DNA from: Chryseobacterium sp.
GTDB lineage: Bacteria; Bacteroidota; Bacteroidia; Flavobacteriales; Weeksellaceae
Assembly (NCBI RefSeq): GCF_029240215.1
Contig: NZ_JARBTK010000001.1
Span: 372,001 to 436,000, forward strand
Direction of reading: 5' to 3'
Length of the DNA: 64,000 bases
This document shows positions 18,490 through 27,716 of this stretch, piece by piece; the stretch's first letter is position 1, and each line of letters starts with the position of its first letter. Position numbers and translations under genes: made by a program. Under the pieces are notes generated by a model. It did no database searches and had not been told where the DNA came from. It saw only the letters and a list, made by a program, of their open reading frames with translations.

Positions 18490-19714
18490 CAAGATATCCT
18501 GGACACATCTTACTTCCAAAGTAAAACAGTTGATTGTAGCGGTACTAAGCGTAACATTTGGGATATCGATGTACGTTTTTATGAACAGCTTTATGAACGG
18601 TGTAAATAATGCCCAGACCGATATCACTTTTACCTCAATGTCACATATAAGGGTATATAATGACCCTGCCGGAGAGCCCACAATACTGTTGTCGCAAAAG
18701 AATGCTTCGGATACATTGAATATGGTAAGCAATGCCAGGCACATCAATTATACGGAAGGTATACTCAATGCCGATGAAGTAAAACAAGTATTGCAAAAAA
18801 ACAAAAACATTGTCGCCATTACCGAGCAGGTCAATCAAAACGTATTTTTCAGAAATGGCGTGACCAAAGTAAGCGGTTCACTTTCTGGCATTGATGTAGT
18901 GAATGAAATCCAGATGTTCAACACCACGGAGTATATAACAGAGGGTAATTTGTATGATTTAGAAAAGCGTTCGGATGCTGTGGTACTGGGCAGTGGATTG
19001 GCAGATAAGTTAAGTGCATCAATAGGTGACAATATATCGCTTACTACATCCGATGGCGTAAATAAAATTTTTAAGGTCGTGGGATTACTAGAAACCGGGA
19101 GCGGAAGTGTTGATAAGAGCCGTGCAATTATTTCTATCAACACGGCACGACAGTTATTGTCTAAGAATAAAAGTTATGCAACAGATGTGATGGCAAATGT
19201 AAAGGACTACAACGATGCCAAAATTATTGCCAATGAAGTGTGTCCAGATATTAAATACAAAACAGAAGCCTGGCAGGAAGGCAATGCCCAATTAGAATCT
19301 GCCAATACCCTGCGGGACATCATAGCGATTGCTGTTTCACTTACCATACTTATTGTTGCGGGTTTTGGAATTTATAACATTATGAACATGACCGTGAGTG
19401 AAAAGATACGGGAGATTGCCATCCTGAAAGCAATGGGTTTTGATGGAAAGGACATCGTACACATTTTCCTGGTCCAATCTGTCATTATCGGCTTAATTGG
19501 TGGTTTTATAGGCTTGTTATTAGGTTTTGCTGTTGCTTTTATTGTAGACAGCATTCCATTTAAGATTGCATCTTTTGACACATTACCCATCACCTATCTG
19601 CCTTCTGATTATATTTTGGCAATGGTATTTGGCTTGGCCATCACGTTTATTGCGGGCTATTTACCTGCCAGAAAAGCATCCAAGGTAGACCCTGTAGAAA
19701 TTTTGCGAGGATAA
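18473..19714 (+). CDS. ABC transporter permease (MacB/FtsX type)
   Basis: 413-residue permease with one N-terminal transmembrane helix (LIVAVLSVTFGISMYVFM), a large periplasmic MacB_PCD domain (about 50-265) and three C-terminal helices of the FtsX domain, with MTVSEKIREIAILKAMGFDG as the coupling segment and GYLPARKASKVDPVEILRG at the end. This is the MacB/LolE architecture, a mechanotransmission pump with no channel of its own. Overlaps the PagL-like gene by 17 bp, and its stop overlaps the start of the next gene (TAATG), both signs of translational coupling. Confidence 0.93.
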   Translation: MTNINNKISWTHLTSKVKQLIVAVLSVTFGISMYVFMNSFMNGVNNAQTDITFTSMSHIRVYNDPAGEPTILLSQKNASDTLNMVSNARHINYTEGILNADEVKQVLQKNKNIVAITEQVNQNVFFRNGVTKVSGSLSGIDVVNEIQMFNTTEYITEGNLYDLEKRSDAVVLGSGLADKLSASIGDNISLTTSDGVNKIFKVVGLLETGSGSVDKSRAIISINTARQLLSKNKSYATDVMANVKDYNDAKIIANEVCPDIKYKTEAWQEGNAQLESANTLRDIIAIAVSLTILIVAGFGIYNIMNMTVSEKIREIAILKAMGFDGKDIVHIFLVQSVIIGLIGGFIGLLLGFAVAFIVDSIPFKIASFDTLPITYLPSDYILAMVFGLAITFIAGYLPARKASKVDPVEILRG

Positions 19715-19923
19715 TGGGACAGAATAATTTTAAGAAGAAGCTATTACCGAATGAAGGCTCGGAATTCATTTGGCTGACAGTTTTTTTAGGTGTGTTAACT
19801 CTACTTCTATATTACCTGGATTGCTATTACTATTACCAGTACTGCGATTACTATTACCAGTATGGTTATGAATGCGAATGTTACTGGTTTTATGGGTGTT
19901 ACTATTACTATGGATGTTATTAA
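19714..19923 (+). CDS. Tyr/Cys-rich membrane-anchored mini-protein
   Basis: A 69-residue protein of no family I recognise. After a short basic N-terminus (FKKKLL) there is one hydrophobic helix (about 19-33, FIWLTVFLGVLTLLL), then a tail of some 37 residues holding 19 tyrosines and 6 cysteines, for example YYYYQYCDYYYQYGYECECY. The ATG overlaps the permease stop (TAATG) and the ATPase gene begins 9 bp after the stop, so it is embedded in the operon. The tail is encoded by partly repeated DNA (two copies of ATTACTATTACCAGTA), suggesting slippage growth. The opposite frame has no better candidate. A role in the transporter complex is only an inference. Confidence 0.7.
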   Translation: MGQNNFKKKLLPNEGSEFIWLTVFLGVLTLLLYYLDCYYYYQYCDYYYQYGYECECYWFYGCYYYYGCY

Positions 19924-19932
19924 AAATTAAAA

Positions 19933-20607
19933 ATGAAAGCATTAACTGCAAATAAAATTACAAAATACTTTCACGACCCTGAAACGTTTCAGGTATTGAA
20001 AGACGTGAGTTTTGACGTAAACAAAGGTGAATTTGTTGCCATTGTTGGTAAATCCGGTTCGGGTAAATCTACCCTCCTTTACCTACTCTCCACAATGGAT
20101 ACATCCTACGAAGGAAACATCGTTATCAATGACACTATGGTTACCGGGTTAACACAAAACCAGTTAGCCAAGTTCAGGAATGAGCATATCGGGTTTGTGT
20201 TTCAGTTTCATTATTTATTGCCGGAATTTTCCGTATTGGATAATATAATGCTACCGGCTTTGAAGCTTAAAAAGAAATCTAAAGACGAAATAGAAGCAAG
20301 AGCAATGGAACTATTGACGTTGCTTGATATTAAAGGCCACGAAACCAAAAAGGCGTCCAAAATATCGGGTGGTCAGCAGCAAAGAGTTGCTATCGCAAGA
20401 GCTTTGATAAACGAACCAGCCATTATTATGGGCGATGAGCCTACGGGAAACCTGGACAGTAAAAACACCAAAATTGTGTTTGATATTTTTCGCCAGTTGG
20501 CCAAGGAAAAAGGGCAAACCATCATTGCCGTTACCCACGATGACGAATTTGCTGCCAATTGCGACCGAATTATTGAAATGGTAGATGGGAAAATAGTAGC
20601 AAATTGA
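19933..20607 (+). CDS. ABC transporter ATPase (MacB/LolD type)
   Basis: 224-residue nucleotide-binding subunit with Walker A GKSGSGKST (39-47), Q-loop region FVFQFHYLLPEFSVLDN, signature SGGQQQRVAIARAL, Walker B AIIMGDEPTGNLDS and the switch His in AVTHDDEF. The FHYLLPEFSVLDNI element marks the LolD/MacB subclass. It powers the permease encoded two genes upstream; separation of ATPase and permease differs from MacB, where they are fused. Expressed from the same operon. Confidence 0.95.
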   Translation: MKALTANKITKYFHDPETFQVLKDVSFDVNKGEFVAIVGKSGSGKSTLLYLLSTMDTSYEGNIVINDTMVTGLTQNQLAKFRNEHIGFVFQFHYLLPEFSVLDNIMLPALKLKKKSKDEIEARAMELLTLLDIKGHETKKASKISGGQQQRVAIARALINEPAIIMGDEPTGNLDSKNTKIVFDIFRQLAKEKGQTIIAVTHDDEFAANCDRIIEMVDGKIVAN

Positions 20608-20650
20608 GAATAGACTTTCAGTTGTTAATTAAAAATAAAAGTCTTTAAGA

Positions 20651-21535
20651 ATGATAAAACACAATACCCTGCTGCTATTAACGACATTCTTATTTGCAAA
20701 TAGCTTACTTGCTCAGGATAGGGATTTATTGAATGTCAACTATGCAGTTTCGACATTAAAATATAACGACACTTTTGCTAATGCCAATTTATTTGATGTA
20801 AAACTCAAACTTCCGGTGTTCCAAAAAAAACAACATACCATTGTTGGAATAGTGGGTTACAAAAATTTATCGCTACAGAATTTCCCGGCGGATCATACCA
20901 GCAATTTACACGGTCTCACTTTGCAGGGAGCCTGGATCTATAAATTATCAGACAGAAAAAGCCTGACCTTTTTTGCTCAAACAGGATTGTTTTCAGATTT
21001 ACAAGATGTGAGTGGCAAAGATTTCAGGTATACTGCAGGCTTGCGTTACAGGGTAAAACATTCCGAAAAGTTGCGTACAGGTTGGGGTCTGGCTTATTCC
21101 AGACAGTTTTTCGGTAACCAGATTATCCCATTCATTGATGTAGATTACAAACCCAATGATAAATGGAGCATTACCGGGCAGTTCCCCATCAAACCAAAAG
21201 TGCTTTACCATTTTAATGATAAATGGAGTGCCGGGATTGAAGTATCCGCAGATGCATCCAGCTACAGGCTTTCAGCAACGGAAAGTGACAATCAGTTTAT
21301 CCAGGTCAATCAATGGACTGGTTTGGCAAAGCTGGAATATCAGTTTGCAAAAAACTGGGAACTGAATATTGGGGTCGGTAGAAATTTTAGACAGAGCTAC
21401 AAACTTTATGATGATACAGCTACTACACCTTGGACGGTTATTACTATGCCTTTAGGTGAAAAGCCCGACCCCATCTATGAAATAGACAACAACGGATGGA
21501 ATATTCAACTGGGTATTTTATTTAAACCATTCTAG
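20651..21535 (+). CDS. Outer membrane beta-barrel, DUF6268-like
   Basis: 294-residue protein with a signal peptide (LLTTFLFANSLLAQ) and alternating amphipathic strands with aromatic ends throughout, for example YKLSDRKSLTFFAQTGLF and YRVKHSEKLRTGWGLAYSRQFF, ending in FKPF as barrel proteins do. The pattern resembles DUF6268 porin-like proteins. Function unknown. It lies between the ATPase and the kinase gene of the same operon and, with the PagL-like enzyme, points to an outer membrane target for the system. Confidence 0.65.
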   Translation: MIKHNTLLLLTTFLFANSLLAQDRDLLNVNYAVSTLKYNDTFANANLFDVKLKLPVFQKKQHTIVGIVGYKNLSLQNFPADHTSNLHGLTLQGAWIYKLSDRKSLTFFAQTGLFSDLQDVSGKDFRYTAGLRYRVKHSEKLRTGWGLAYSRQFFGNQIIPFIDVDYKPNDKWSITGQFPIKPKVLYHFNDKWSAGIEVSADASSYRLSATESDNQFIQVNQWTGLAKLEYQFAKNWELNIGVGRNFRQSYKLYDDTATTPWTVITMPLGEKPDPIYEIDNNGWNIQLGILFKPF

Positions 21536-21567
21536 AAGACCTTATCTTTTGTAACTTTATCATAAAA

Positions 21568-22539
21568 ATGAAATTACCCATAGAAAAAATATTGCCCATT
21601 GCTTTATGTATCGTATTTCCGGCATTAAATGCGATTACTACGAGGGGGATTATAAATATTTTTGATGTTGATTCCTTGATATTACTTCGGTGGGCGTCTG
21701 TTTCTGCAATGCTTTACCTGCTTTGGATCTTGCTGGATTATATTTCTAGAAAAGCAGAAACGTACAGATTTCTTAAATCAATTATTGCAGCGACAGCGTT
21801 ACTTATTATAGTTTACAATATATTTCTGCTCACACCGCTATTTCAAAATAAGAATTTGAAATGGATGTTTGTGGTGAGGTATTTTATTGCCATTATTCCA
21901 TTTCTAATAATTCAATATGCCTTTCGTGCCAACAAAAAAGTAGCACAACTGGAACTGGAAAAACAGCAGATACAAACAGAAAACTACAAGGTTCAATTAG
22001 AAGCATTACGCACCAAAGCCGACCCGCATTTTTTATTTAATTCACTCAATACCCTTCGTACAATGGTGCGGCATCGAGACCCGAAATCTGAACAGTTTAT
22101 CCTCAGTCTTTCCGACTTTTACCGGCAAACTTTACGGTACAACGAAAGCACATTGATTAAACTGATTGATGAGGTAAAGGTATTGGAATCCTATTTATTT
22201 CTAATGAAGAACAGAAATGAGGAAGCTGTACAAATCAGTATCCAGATTGCTGAAGAATTGTACGAACACCAAATTCCTACATTGGCATTGCAAACCGTGG
22301 TAGAAAACTGTTTTAAGCATAATATGATGACATCGAAAATGCCTTTGTATATTGAGATCAAAAGTGCCGATAATTATATTGAAATTAAAAATAATGTTCA
22401 ACCCAGGATGACCAACAGTTCATCTTCCGGCTATGGATTGGAAAATTTGAAAAAGAGGTATGAGTTGCTAAACATCGAAAACGGAGTGGATATTGAATCG
22501 ACAGATGGTTACTTTCTGGTAAGACTTAAACTTATTTAA
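21568..22539 (+). CDS. LytS-type sensor histidine kinase
   Basis: 323-residue membrane kinase. Four hydrophobic helices (about 8-28, 40-60, 70-92, 100-118) carry almost no periplasmic loop, followed by a coiled-coil linker rich in Glu/Gln, the phospho-accepting His154 in ADPHFLFNSLNTLRTM, and the HATPase domain with ALQTVVENCFKHN and GYGLENLKKRYELL. The LytTR regulator gene follows 35 bp downstream. As both are at the end of the export operon, the pair probably senses envelope state and controls that operon. Confidence 0.92.
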   Translation: MKLPIEKILPIALCIVFPALNAITTRGIINIFDVDSLILLRWASVSAMLYLLWILLDYISRKAETYRFLKSIIAATALLIIVYNIFLLTPLFQNKNLKWMFVVRYFIAIIPFLIIQYAFRANKKVAQLELEKQQIQTENYKVQLEALRTKADPHFLFNSLNTLRTMVRHRDPKSEQFILSLSDFYRQTLRYNESTLIKLIDEVKVLESYLFLMKNRNEEAVQISIQIAEELYEHQIPTLALQTVVENCFKHNMMTSKMPLYIEIKSADNYIEIKNNVQPRMTNSSSSGYGLENLKKRYELLNIENGVDIESTDGYFLVRLKLI

Positions 22540-22574
22540 TGAAGGGGGTAATCTAAATGCTCAACTGAAATAAT

Positions 22575-23321
22575 ATGAACGTACTGATAGTAGAAGACGA
22601 ATTACATACTTCCAAGTTGCTGAAAGAAATAATTGAGCAGGATGAAGATTTTTTGGTAACCGAACGTTTGGAGTCGGTAGCAGAAGCTGCGCAATATTTA
22701 AGTAAACACCAGCAAAAATTAGACCTGATTTTTCTGGATATCCAGTTAGCCGACGGGCATAGCTTTGAGATTTTTAACCATATTGACGTTACTGTTCCCG
22801 TAGTGTTTTGTACCGCTTATGATGAGTATACTTTACAAGCCATTAAAAATAACGGTATTGATTATATCCTCAAACCTTTCAAGGAGGAAGACATTCACAC
22901 TGCACTAAACAAATACAAAAGGCTGGTTCAAACTTTTAAGGGCAAATCATCTGCCCCGTTACAATTTCCCGATGCTACTCAATACCAGCAAAGCTTTCTG
23001 ACACAATATCGAGATAAAACACTGGTAAAATACGTAAAAGACATCGCTCTTTTTTACATTGAATTTGAGACTGTTTATATATACACCATTGGCGGCGAAA
23101 AATTTTCCTTGTTCAAAAATCTGGAGTACATCGAATCAGTTTGTGACCCTAAACAGTTTTTTCGTATCAACAGGCAGGTTTTGATTAATAGAGAAGCAAT
23201 ATTGTCTATTGAGCCATATTTCAACAGAAAAGTCATTGTTCAAACAAAGTTCAACCTATCAGAAAAGTTAATTGTAAGCAGGTTGAAAGTTACTGCTTTT
23301 AAAGACTGGTTAGAATCGTAG
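22575..23321 (+). CDS. LytTR-family response regulator
   Basis: 248-residue regulator: receiver domain with VEDE, phospho-acceptor Asp55 in FLDIQLADGH and the conserved Lys in ILKPF; then a LytTR DNA-binding domain (about 145-248) containing FFRINRQVLINREAI. It follows its kinase gene. It is the last gene of the operon; the following 110 bp contain no clear terminator. It is more distant from the LytTR regulator at 1884 than the two kinases are in layout, so the pairs are not a recent duplication. Confidence 0.93.
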   Translation: MNVLIVEDELHTSKLLKEIIEQDEDFLVTERLESVAEAAQYLSKHQQKLDLIFLDIQLADGHSFEIFNHIDVTVPVVFCTAYDEYTLQAIKNNGIDYILKPFKEEDIHTALNKYKRLVQTFKGKSSAPLQFPDATQYQQSFLTQYRDKTLVKYVKDIALFYIEFETVYIYTIGGEKFSLFKNLEYIESVCDPKQFFRINRQVLINREAILSIEPYFNRKVIVQTKFNLSEKLIVSRLKVTAFKDWLES

Positions 23322-23433
23322 TTTATATTTCATCCCTATTCGCAGGTGATATTTTGATAAAACCAAGGTTTTCCCAGACTACCTTGTTATTGTTGTACAA
23401 CTTCAAAACCAGAAGTGCAGAAACATTCAGCTC

Positions 23434-23729
23434 TTAGCTGTTTTGCTTTATTAATCTCTCCAATTCATCTGCCTGAAAGACACCGGACTGTTTCCATTTA
23501 ACTTCACCTGCTTTAAAAATCATCAAAGTAGGAACACTACGGATTCCGAACTGAGCTGCAACCGCCTGATTTTTATCAATATCAATTTTGACGATATTGG
23601 CAGAGTCTCCTATTTTCTTTTTTAGGTCCTGAAGAATAGGAGCCTGCATTTTACACGGACCACACCATTCTGCAAAAAAGTCTACCAAAACAGGTTTATC
23701 CTGATTGATAAGTTCTTGAATTTATTCAT
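23434..23729 (-). pseudogene. Thioredoxin, apparently frameshifted at codon 5
   Basis: The frame from 23688 gives a thioredoxin domain with active site WCGPC and the cis-proline VPTLMIF, but lacks the first beta strand. Upstream, ATG 23729 opens MNKF in another frame; inserting one base after TTC would give MNKFQELINQDKPVLVDFF, a normal flavobacterial thioredoxin start joined to the WCGPC frame. So one base (probably C of a TTCCAAG) appears deleted. Read as is, the upstream in-frame codon is TAA at 23722-23724. It could be a real mutation, a sequencing error, or rescue by the TTG at 23686-23688. It is the last gene of the RND operon. Confidence 0.7.
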
Positions 23730-23816
23730 TTTTTTGGATTTTATTTGATTTCTTCATATTCGACCTCATCACTTGTGTTCACAAATATAATGAAAGGGCA
23801 AAATTTAAAATAATAT

Positions 23817-24023
23817 TTATCTGGAACAGCTTTTTCCGTCGTCCTTAATCCCCAATTTGCGAAGGATTACATACATCAAGCACCAATTGGTAAAAGCATT
23901 TTGTAAAAGATTGAGACCTACAAAACCTGTAGGCCAAAACCAGTTCTCATTCACTTTAATTCCTAAAAAAAGACTGGACAGAATTAAAATTCCGGCTATT
24001 GCGTGTGCGATTCTCGTATGCAT
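23817..24023 (-). CDS. DUF2892 (YgaP-like) membrane protein
   Basis: 68-residue protein with two hydrophobic helices (IAHAIAGILILSSLFLG and FVGLNLLQNAFTNWCLMYVIL) and the DUF2892 pattern, including the WFWPTGFVGLN turn and the short basic tail ending KSCSR. Related domains are fused to rhodanese in YgaP and are thought to be membrane subunits in sulfur handling; here the gene sits in an RND/thioredoxin operon near rhodanese genes. It overlaps no other gene and lies 12 bp downstream of the 99-residue gene. Confidence 0.8.
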   Translation of the reverse strand: MHTRIAHAIAGILILSSLFLGIKVNENWFWPTGFVGLNLLQNAFTNWCLMYVILRKLGIKDDGKSCSR

Positions 24024-24035
24024 ATATTTCTTGTT

Positions 24036-24335
24036 TTAAATTGATTTTTCTAATTGTACGGTTGCGATATGAACGTGTGAAAATGTTTTTTGTTTTGAAT
24101 TGAAATCTTGTATACGGATATAAATTTCGTCAACATATCTGCTTTCTATAAAAACGGTAAATAACAAAGAATCAATCTCAACATTGTCCGAACTGAACCA
24201 ATTCTTGAGCTCATCACCGTTGTTTTTGAATCCTTTTACCGATTGATAGGAAAAGGCTTTCACTCCGGAATGTTTTAGAATATTTTTCACTTCTTTTTCA
24301 AATTCTTCTATTGCTGTTATCAATAATAGTTTCAT
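24036..24335 (-). CDS. Small hypothetical, possibly PII-like
   Basis: 99-residue cytosolic protein of no certain family. The layout MKLLLITAIEEFEKEVKNIL, a strand-helix-strand, and a C-terminal VHIATVQLEK strand is compatible with the ferredoxin-like fold of PII-like regulators, but I see no T-loop motif. It lies between the RND pump gene and DUF2892, co-directional, which suggests a role as accessory or metal-sensing part of the pump. Function not assigned. Confidence 0.6.
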   Translation of the reverse strand: MKLLLITAIEEFEKEVKNILKHSGVKAFSYQSVKGFKNNGDELKNWFSSDNVEIDSLLFTVFIESRYVDEIYIRIQDFNSKQKTFSHVHIATVQLEKSI

Positions 24336-24357
24336 AATTTTGAACTTTATTTGAACC

Positions 24358-24382
24358 TCGCAGGTTTTTGAAACCTATGCGA
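24358..24382. repeat. Short intergenic palindrome
   Basis: CGCAGGTTTTTGAAACCTATGCG forms an imperfect hairpin between the RND gene and the 99-residue gene; a shortened form, AAACCTCATAGGTTTTT, occurs at about 28830-28848. Similar CCTCGCAGGTTT palindromes are dispersed in flavobacterial genomes as far as I know. It may end or process the RND transcript. Confidence 0.45.
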
Positions 24383-24393
24383 TATGTTATTTT

Positions 24394-27300
24394 TTACTCT
24401 TCGGAAACTTTATTTTCAACTTCAGTTTTTTTCTCCCATTTATGTTTCTCCGTGATATAATAAATAACAGGAACAACAATCAATGTCAGAATGGTGGAAA
24501 CTATGGCCCCGAACACCAGTGATATCGCCAATCCCTGGAAAATAGGATCGAAAAGAATGATTACCGCTCCGATTACTACCGCTCCAGTTGTTAATAAAAT
24601 GGGCGTAGTTCGCACTGCTCCTGCTTCTATAATGGCTTGTTTGATTGGGATACCTTCGTTCAGACGGATTTCTATAAAATCAATCAGTAAAACCGAATTC
24701 CTTACCATCACACCAGCCAAAGCAATCATTCCTATGAATGAAGTTGCGGTAAAGAAAGCGCCGAGAAGCCAGTGTCCCAAAACAATCCCAATGAGCGACA
24801 GCGGAATGGCAACCATCATTACAATCGGGGTTTTAAAATTCTGGAACCAACCGACAATCAGCATATAAATAATAATAATTACCACAGCAAAAGCTGTCCC
24901 CAAATCCTTGAATACCTCTAAAGTAATCTGCCATTCTCCGTCCCATTTTACGGTATAATTATCTTCGCTTTCCGGCTGGTTCATATACAGTTCGTTCAGT
25001 GAATATCCTTTCGGAAGCTGGATTTTTTTCAGTTTTTCTTCCATTCCCAAGATCGCATACGCCGGACTTTCAAGACCTCCTGCCATGTCTGCCATTACAT
25101 ACACCACTCTTTTCTGGTCTTTTCTGTAAATGGATTTTTGCAACGTATCTTGTTCTACTTTTACCAAGTCGCTTACAGGAATCATTCCCATTTGTCCTTT
25201 TATTTTCAGGTTGATCACGTCTTGAATGCTGGCTTTGTCGCCGTTATTCAGTTTCATTACGATATCAACAGGATCGTTGGATTTTTCGTCATATAAATTT
25301 CCAATCGGATGTTCGCCCATCAAATATGATAGATTACCAACAATCTGTTGTGGTGCAACACCATTCAGCATTGCTTTTTCTTTGTCCGGAATAATCTTAA
25401 ATTCAGTTTGAGGTGCTTCTACCATCCAGTCGATATCCACAACATCGTCGGTTTTATGCAGAATTTCCTCCACTTGTTTGGCAACTTTTATCTGCCCATC
25501 ATAATCAGGACCATAAATTTCGGCTACAATAGTTGATAAAACCGGCGGACCAGGCGGAACTTCCACCACTTTGACATTGGCGTTGTATTTTGCTGCAATT
25601 TTCTGAATTTCCGGACGGATTTTCTTGGCTACATCGTGGCTTTGCGCATCTCGGTCTTCTTTGTGCAAAAGATTTACCTGAATATCTGCGGTATTGCTCG
25701 CTCCTCTCATATCATAATGACGAACCAAACCATTGAACGTAATTGGAGCAGAAGAGCCTACATAATTCTGGTAATTTACGACTTCAGGAACGGTTTTCAG
25801 GTATTGGGAAATGTCTTTGGTAACAGCGGCTGTTCTTTCCAGAGTGGTTCCTTCCGGCATATCAATCACCAGCTGAATTTCATTTTTATTATCAAAAGGA
25901 AGCATTTTCACAGCGACCCATTTCGTGAAAAATGCCAATACCGAAATCAATAAAAGTACCACCGTAACGCCCGTCATCGTCCATCTTTTGGATTTGCTGT
26001 CGAGCAATGGCTGTTCTATTTTTTTATAAATTTTATAAATTAAACCGGTTTCCAATCCCTGTTCTTCCTTATGCTCGTGCGTATCTTTTACTTTTAATAA
26101 ATGAAAACCTAAATATGGTGTTACCGTTAAAGCTACAAACAGCGAAAGCAACATCGCAATCGAAGCTCCAATCGGCATTGGCGACATATAAGGTCCCATC
26201 ATTCCGGAGACAAAAGCCATTGGTAAAATCGCAGCAATTACCGTAAAAGTGGCTAAAATGGTTGGATTACCGACTTCATTAATGGCATAAATAGCCGCTT
26301 GTTTGAAGGGTAATTTCTTCATATGAAAATGCCTGTGCATATTTTCCGCAATGATAATACTGTCGTCCACCACAATTCCGACCACGAAAACCAAAGCAAA
26401 AAGCGTGATTCTGTTTAAAGTATACCCTAACATATAATAGCTGAACAATGTCAAAGCGAACGTAAGCGGAACTGAGAAGAACACGACCAATCCGCCTCTC
26501 CAACCCATCGCAAGCATTACCAAAAAGGTAACTGCCAAGATTGCAATGCCCAAATGCATCAATAATTCTGACACTTTGTGGGAAGCCGTTTCTCCGTAAT
26601 TTCTGGTAACTTCTACGTGAACATCATTTGGAATTAAAGTTTTCTTCAATTCTTCTACTTTGGTTAGGATTTGCTCGGAAATTTTCATAGCATCTGCACC
26701 TTTTACTTTGGAAACAGAAAGTGTCACTGCAGGATACTCAGACTTAAATTTCTTGCTGTTTTCCATCGCATTTCCGTTTCCGAAACTTACGTAATTGGCG
26801 GGAGAAGCTGCTCCGTCTTCAATTTTCGCGACCTGTTTCAGATACACTGGCATATTTTGAGAGGTTCCAATAACCAGATTTTCTACATCTTCTGCTGAAT
26901 TCAGGAATTGTCCTGTTGTCAAAAGATATTCTGTATCATTAGAATCAAAACTTCCGGATTGTGAACTTCCGTTGTTGGCCTGAATCATCTGCATCACAGA
27001 AAGTGCATCGACGTTCAGTTCAGCCATTTTATCTTTATCTACGATGACTTTTAGTTGTCGGTTTCTTCCGCCAATCACATTGGTCAGGGAAACGTCTTTA
27101 ATTTTTTTGACTTCCGAAGATAATTCTTCACCGATCTGACGAAGTTCGTAATCGTTGTATTTTTCGCTCCAAAGCGTAAGTCCCAACATCGGAACATCAT
27201 CTATGGAACGGGTTTTCACCATCGGTTCCATCACGCCTTTCGGCAAGATGTTTTTGTTTTTCATCAGTTCATCATACAATTTCACATAAGAGCGTTCTGT

Positions 27301-27615
27301 ATCTTCACCCACATAAAACTGAACAATAATCATTGCTTTTCCGTTCATTGCCATTGAGTGGATGTGCTCTACCCCTTTGATGTTGGAAATAACTTTTTCC
27401 AAAGGTTTTACCACGCGGCTTTCTACTTCTTTCGGCGATGCGCCTGGATAACCGACCATTACATCTGCCATTGGCACAATGATTTGCGGTTCTTCCTCTC
27501 TTGGTATTAATGTGGAACTGTACACCCCGATTATCATCAAAGCGACCATCAATAAAATCGTCAGTTTTGAATTGATGAAAAACTCGGCGATACGTCCTGC
27601 GAATCCTTTTTCCAT
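24394..27615 (-). CDS. RND efflux transporter (AcrB/CusA type)
   Basis: 1073-residue inner membrane proton antiporter of the resistance-nodulation-division family. It shows the N-terminal helix, two large periplasmic loops, and repeated GxxxD-type segments: VGIVVDDSIIIAENMHRHF in helix 4 with the conserved Asp pair, and AGVMVRNSVLLIDFIEIRLNEG in the C-terminal half. GDVMVGYPGASP-like porter sequence VMVGYPGASPKEVESRV is near residue 55. Substrates unknown; the lack of metal-specific residues in TM helices makes drug or lipid efflux likelier than metal. Its adaptor gene lies 102 bp upstream and is broken (27717-28805), so the pump may be non-functional. Confidence 0.93.
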   Translation of the reverse strand: MEKGFAGRIAEFFINSKLTILLMVALMIIGVYSSTLIPREEEPQIIVPMADVMVGYPGASPKEVESRVVKPLEKVISNIKGVEHIHSMAMNGKAMIIVQFYVGEDTERSYVKLYDELMKNKNILPKGVMEPMVKTRSIDDVPMLGLTLWSEKYNDYELRQIGEELSSEVKKIKDVSLTNVIGGRNRQLKVIVDKDKMAELNVDALSVMQMIQANNGSSQSGSFDSNDTEYLLTTGQFLNSAEDVENLVIGTSQNMPVYLKQVAKIEDGAASPANYVSFGNGNAMENSKKFKSEYPAVTLSVSKVKGADAMKISEQILTKVEELKKTLIPNDVHVEVTRNYGETASHKVSELLMHLGIAILAVTFLVMLAMGWRGGLVVFFSVPLTFALTLFSYYMLGYTLNRITLFALVFVVGIVVDDSIIIAENMHRHFHMKKLPFKQAAIYAINEVGNPTILATFTVIAAILPMAFVSGMMGPYMSPMPIGASIAMLLSLFVALTVTPYLGFHLLKVKDTHEHKEEQGLETGLIYKIYKKIEQPLLDSKSKRWTMTGVTVVLLLISVLAFFTKWVAVKMLPFDNKNEIQLVIDMPEGTTLERTAAVTKDISQYLKTVPEVVNYQNYVGSSAPITFNGLVRHYDMRGASNTADIQVNLLHKEDRDAQSHDVAKKIRPEIQKIAAKYNANVKVVEVPPGPPVLSTIVAEIYGPDYDGQIKVAKQVEEILHKTDDVVDIDWMVEAPQTEFKIIPDKEKAMLNGVAPQQIVGNLSYLMGEHPIGNLYDEKSNDPVDIVMKLNNGDKASIQDVINLKIKGQMGMIPVSDLVKVEQDTLQKSIYRKDQKRVVYVMADMAGGLESPAYAILGMEEKLKKIQLPKGYSLNELYMNQPESEDNYTVKWDGEWQITLEVFKDLGTAFAVVIIIIYMLIVGWFQNFKTPIVMMVAIPLSLIGIVLGHWLLGAFFTATSFIGMIALAGVMVRNSVLLIDFIEIRLNEGIPIKQAIIEAGAVRTTPILLTTGAVVIGAVIILFDPIFQGLAISLVFGAIVSTILTLIVVPVIYYITEKHKWEKKTEVENKVSEE

Positions 27616-27716
27616 AAAAAAATATTTTTTTAATGTGAAAATGTATCAATGTAACAGTATAACAATTACAAACTTTATTCGTAAATCAGTAATTGCTGCA
27701 TTGGTCAATTGTTACA

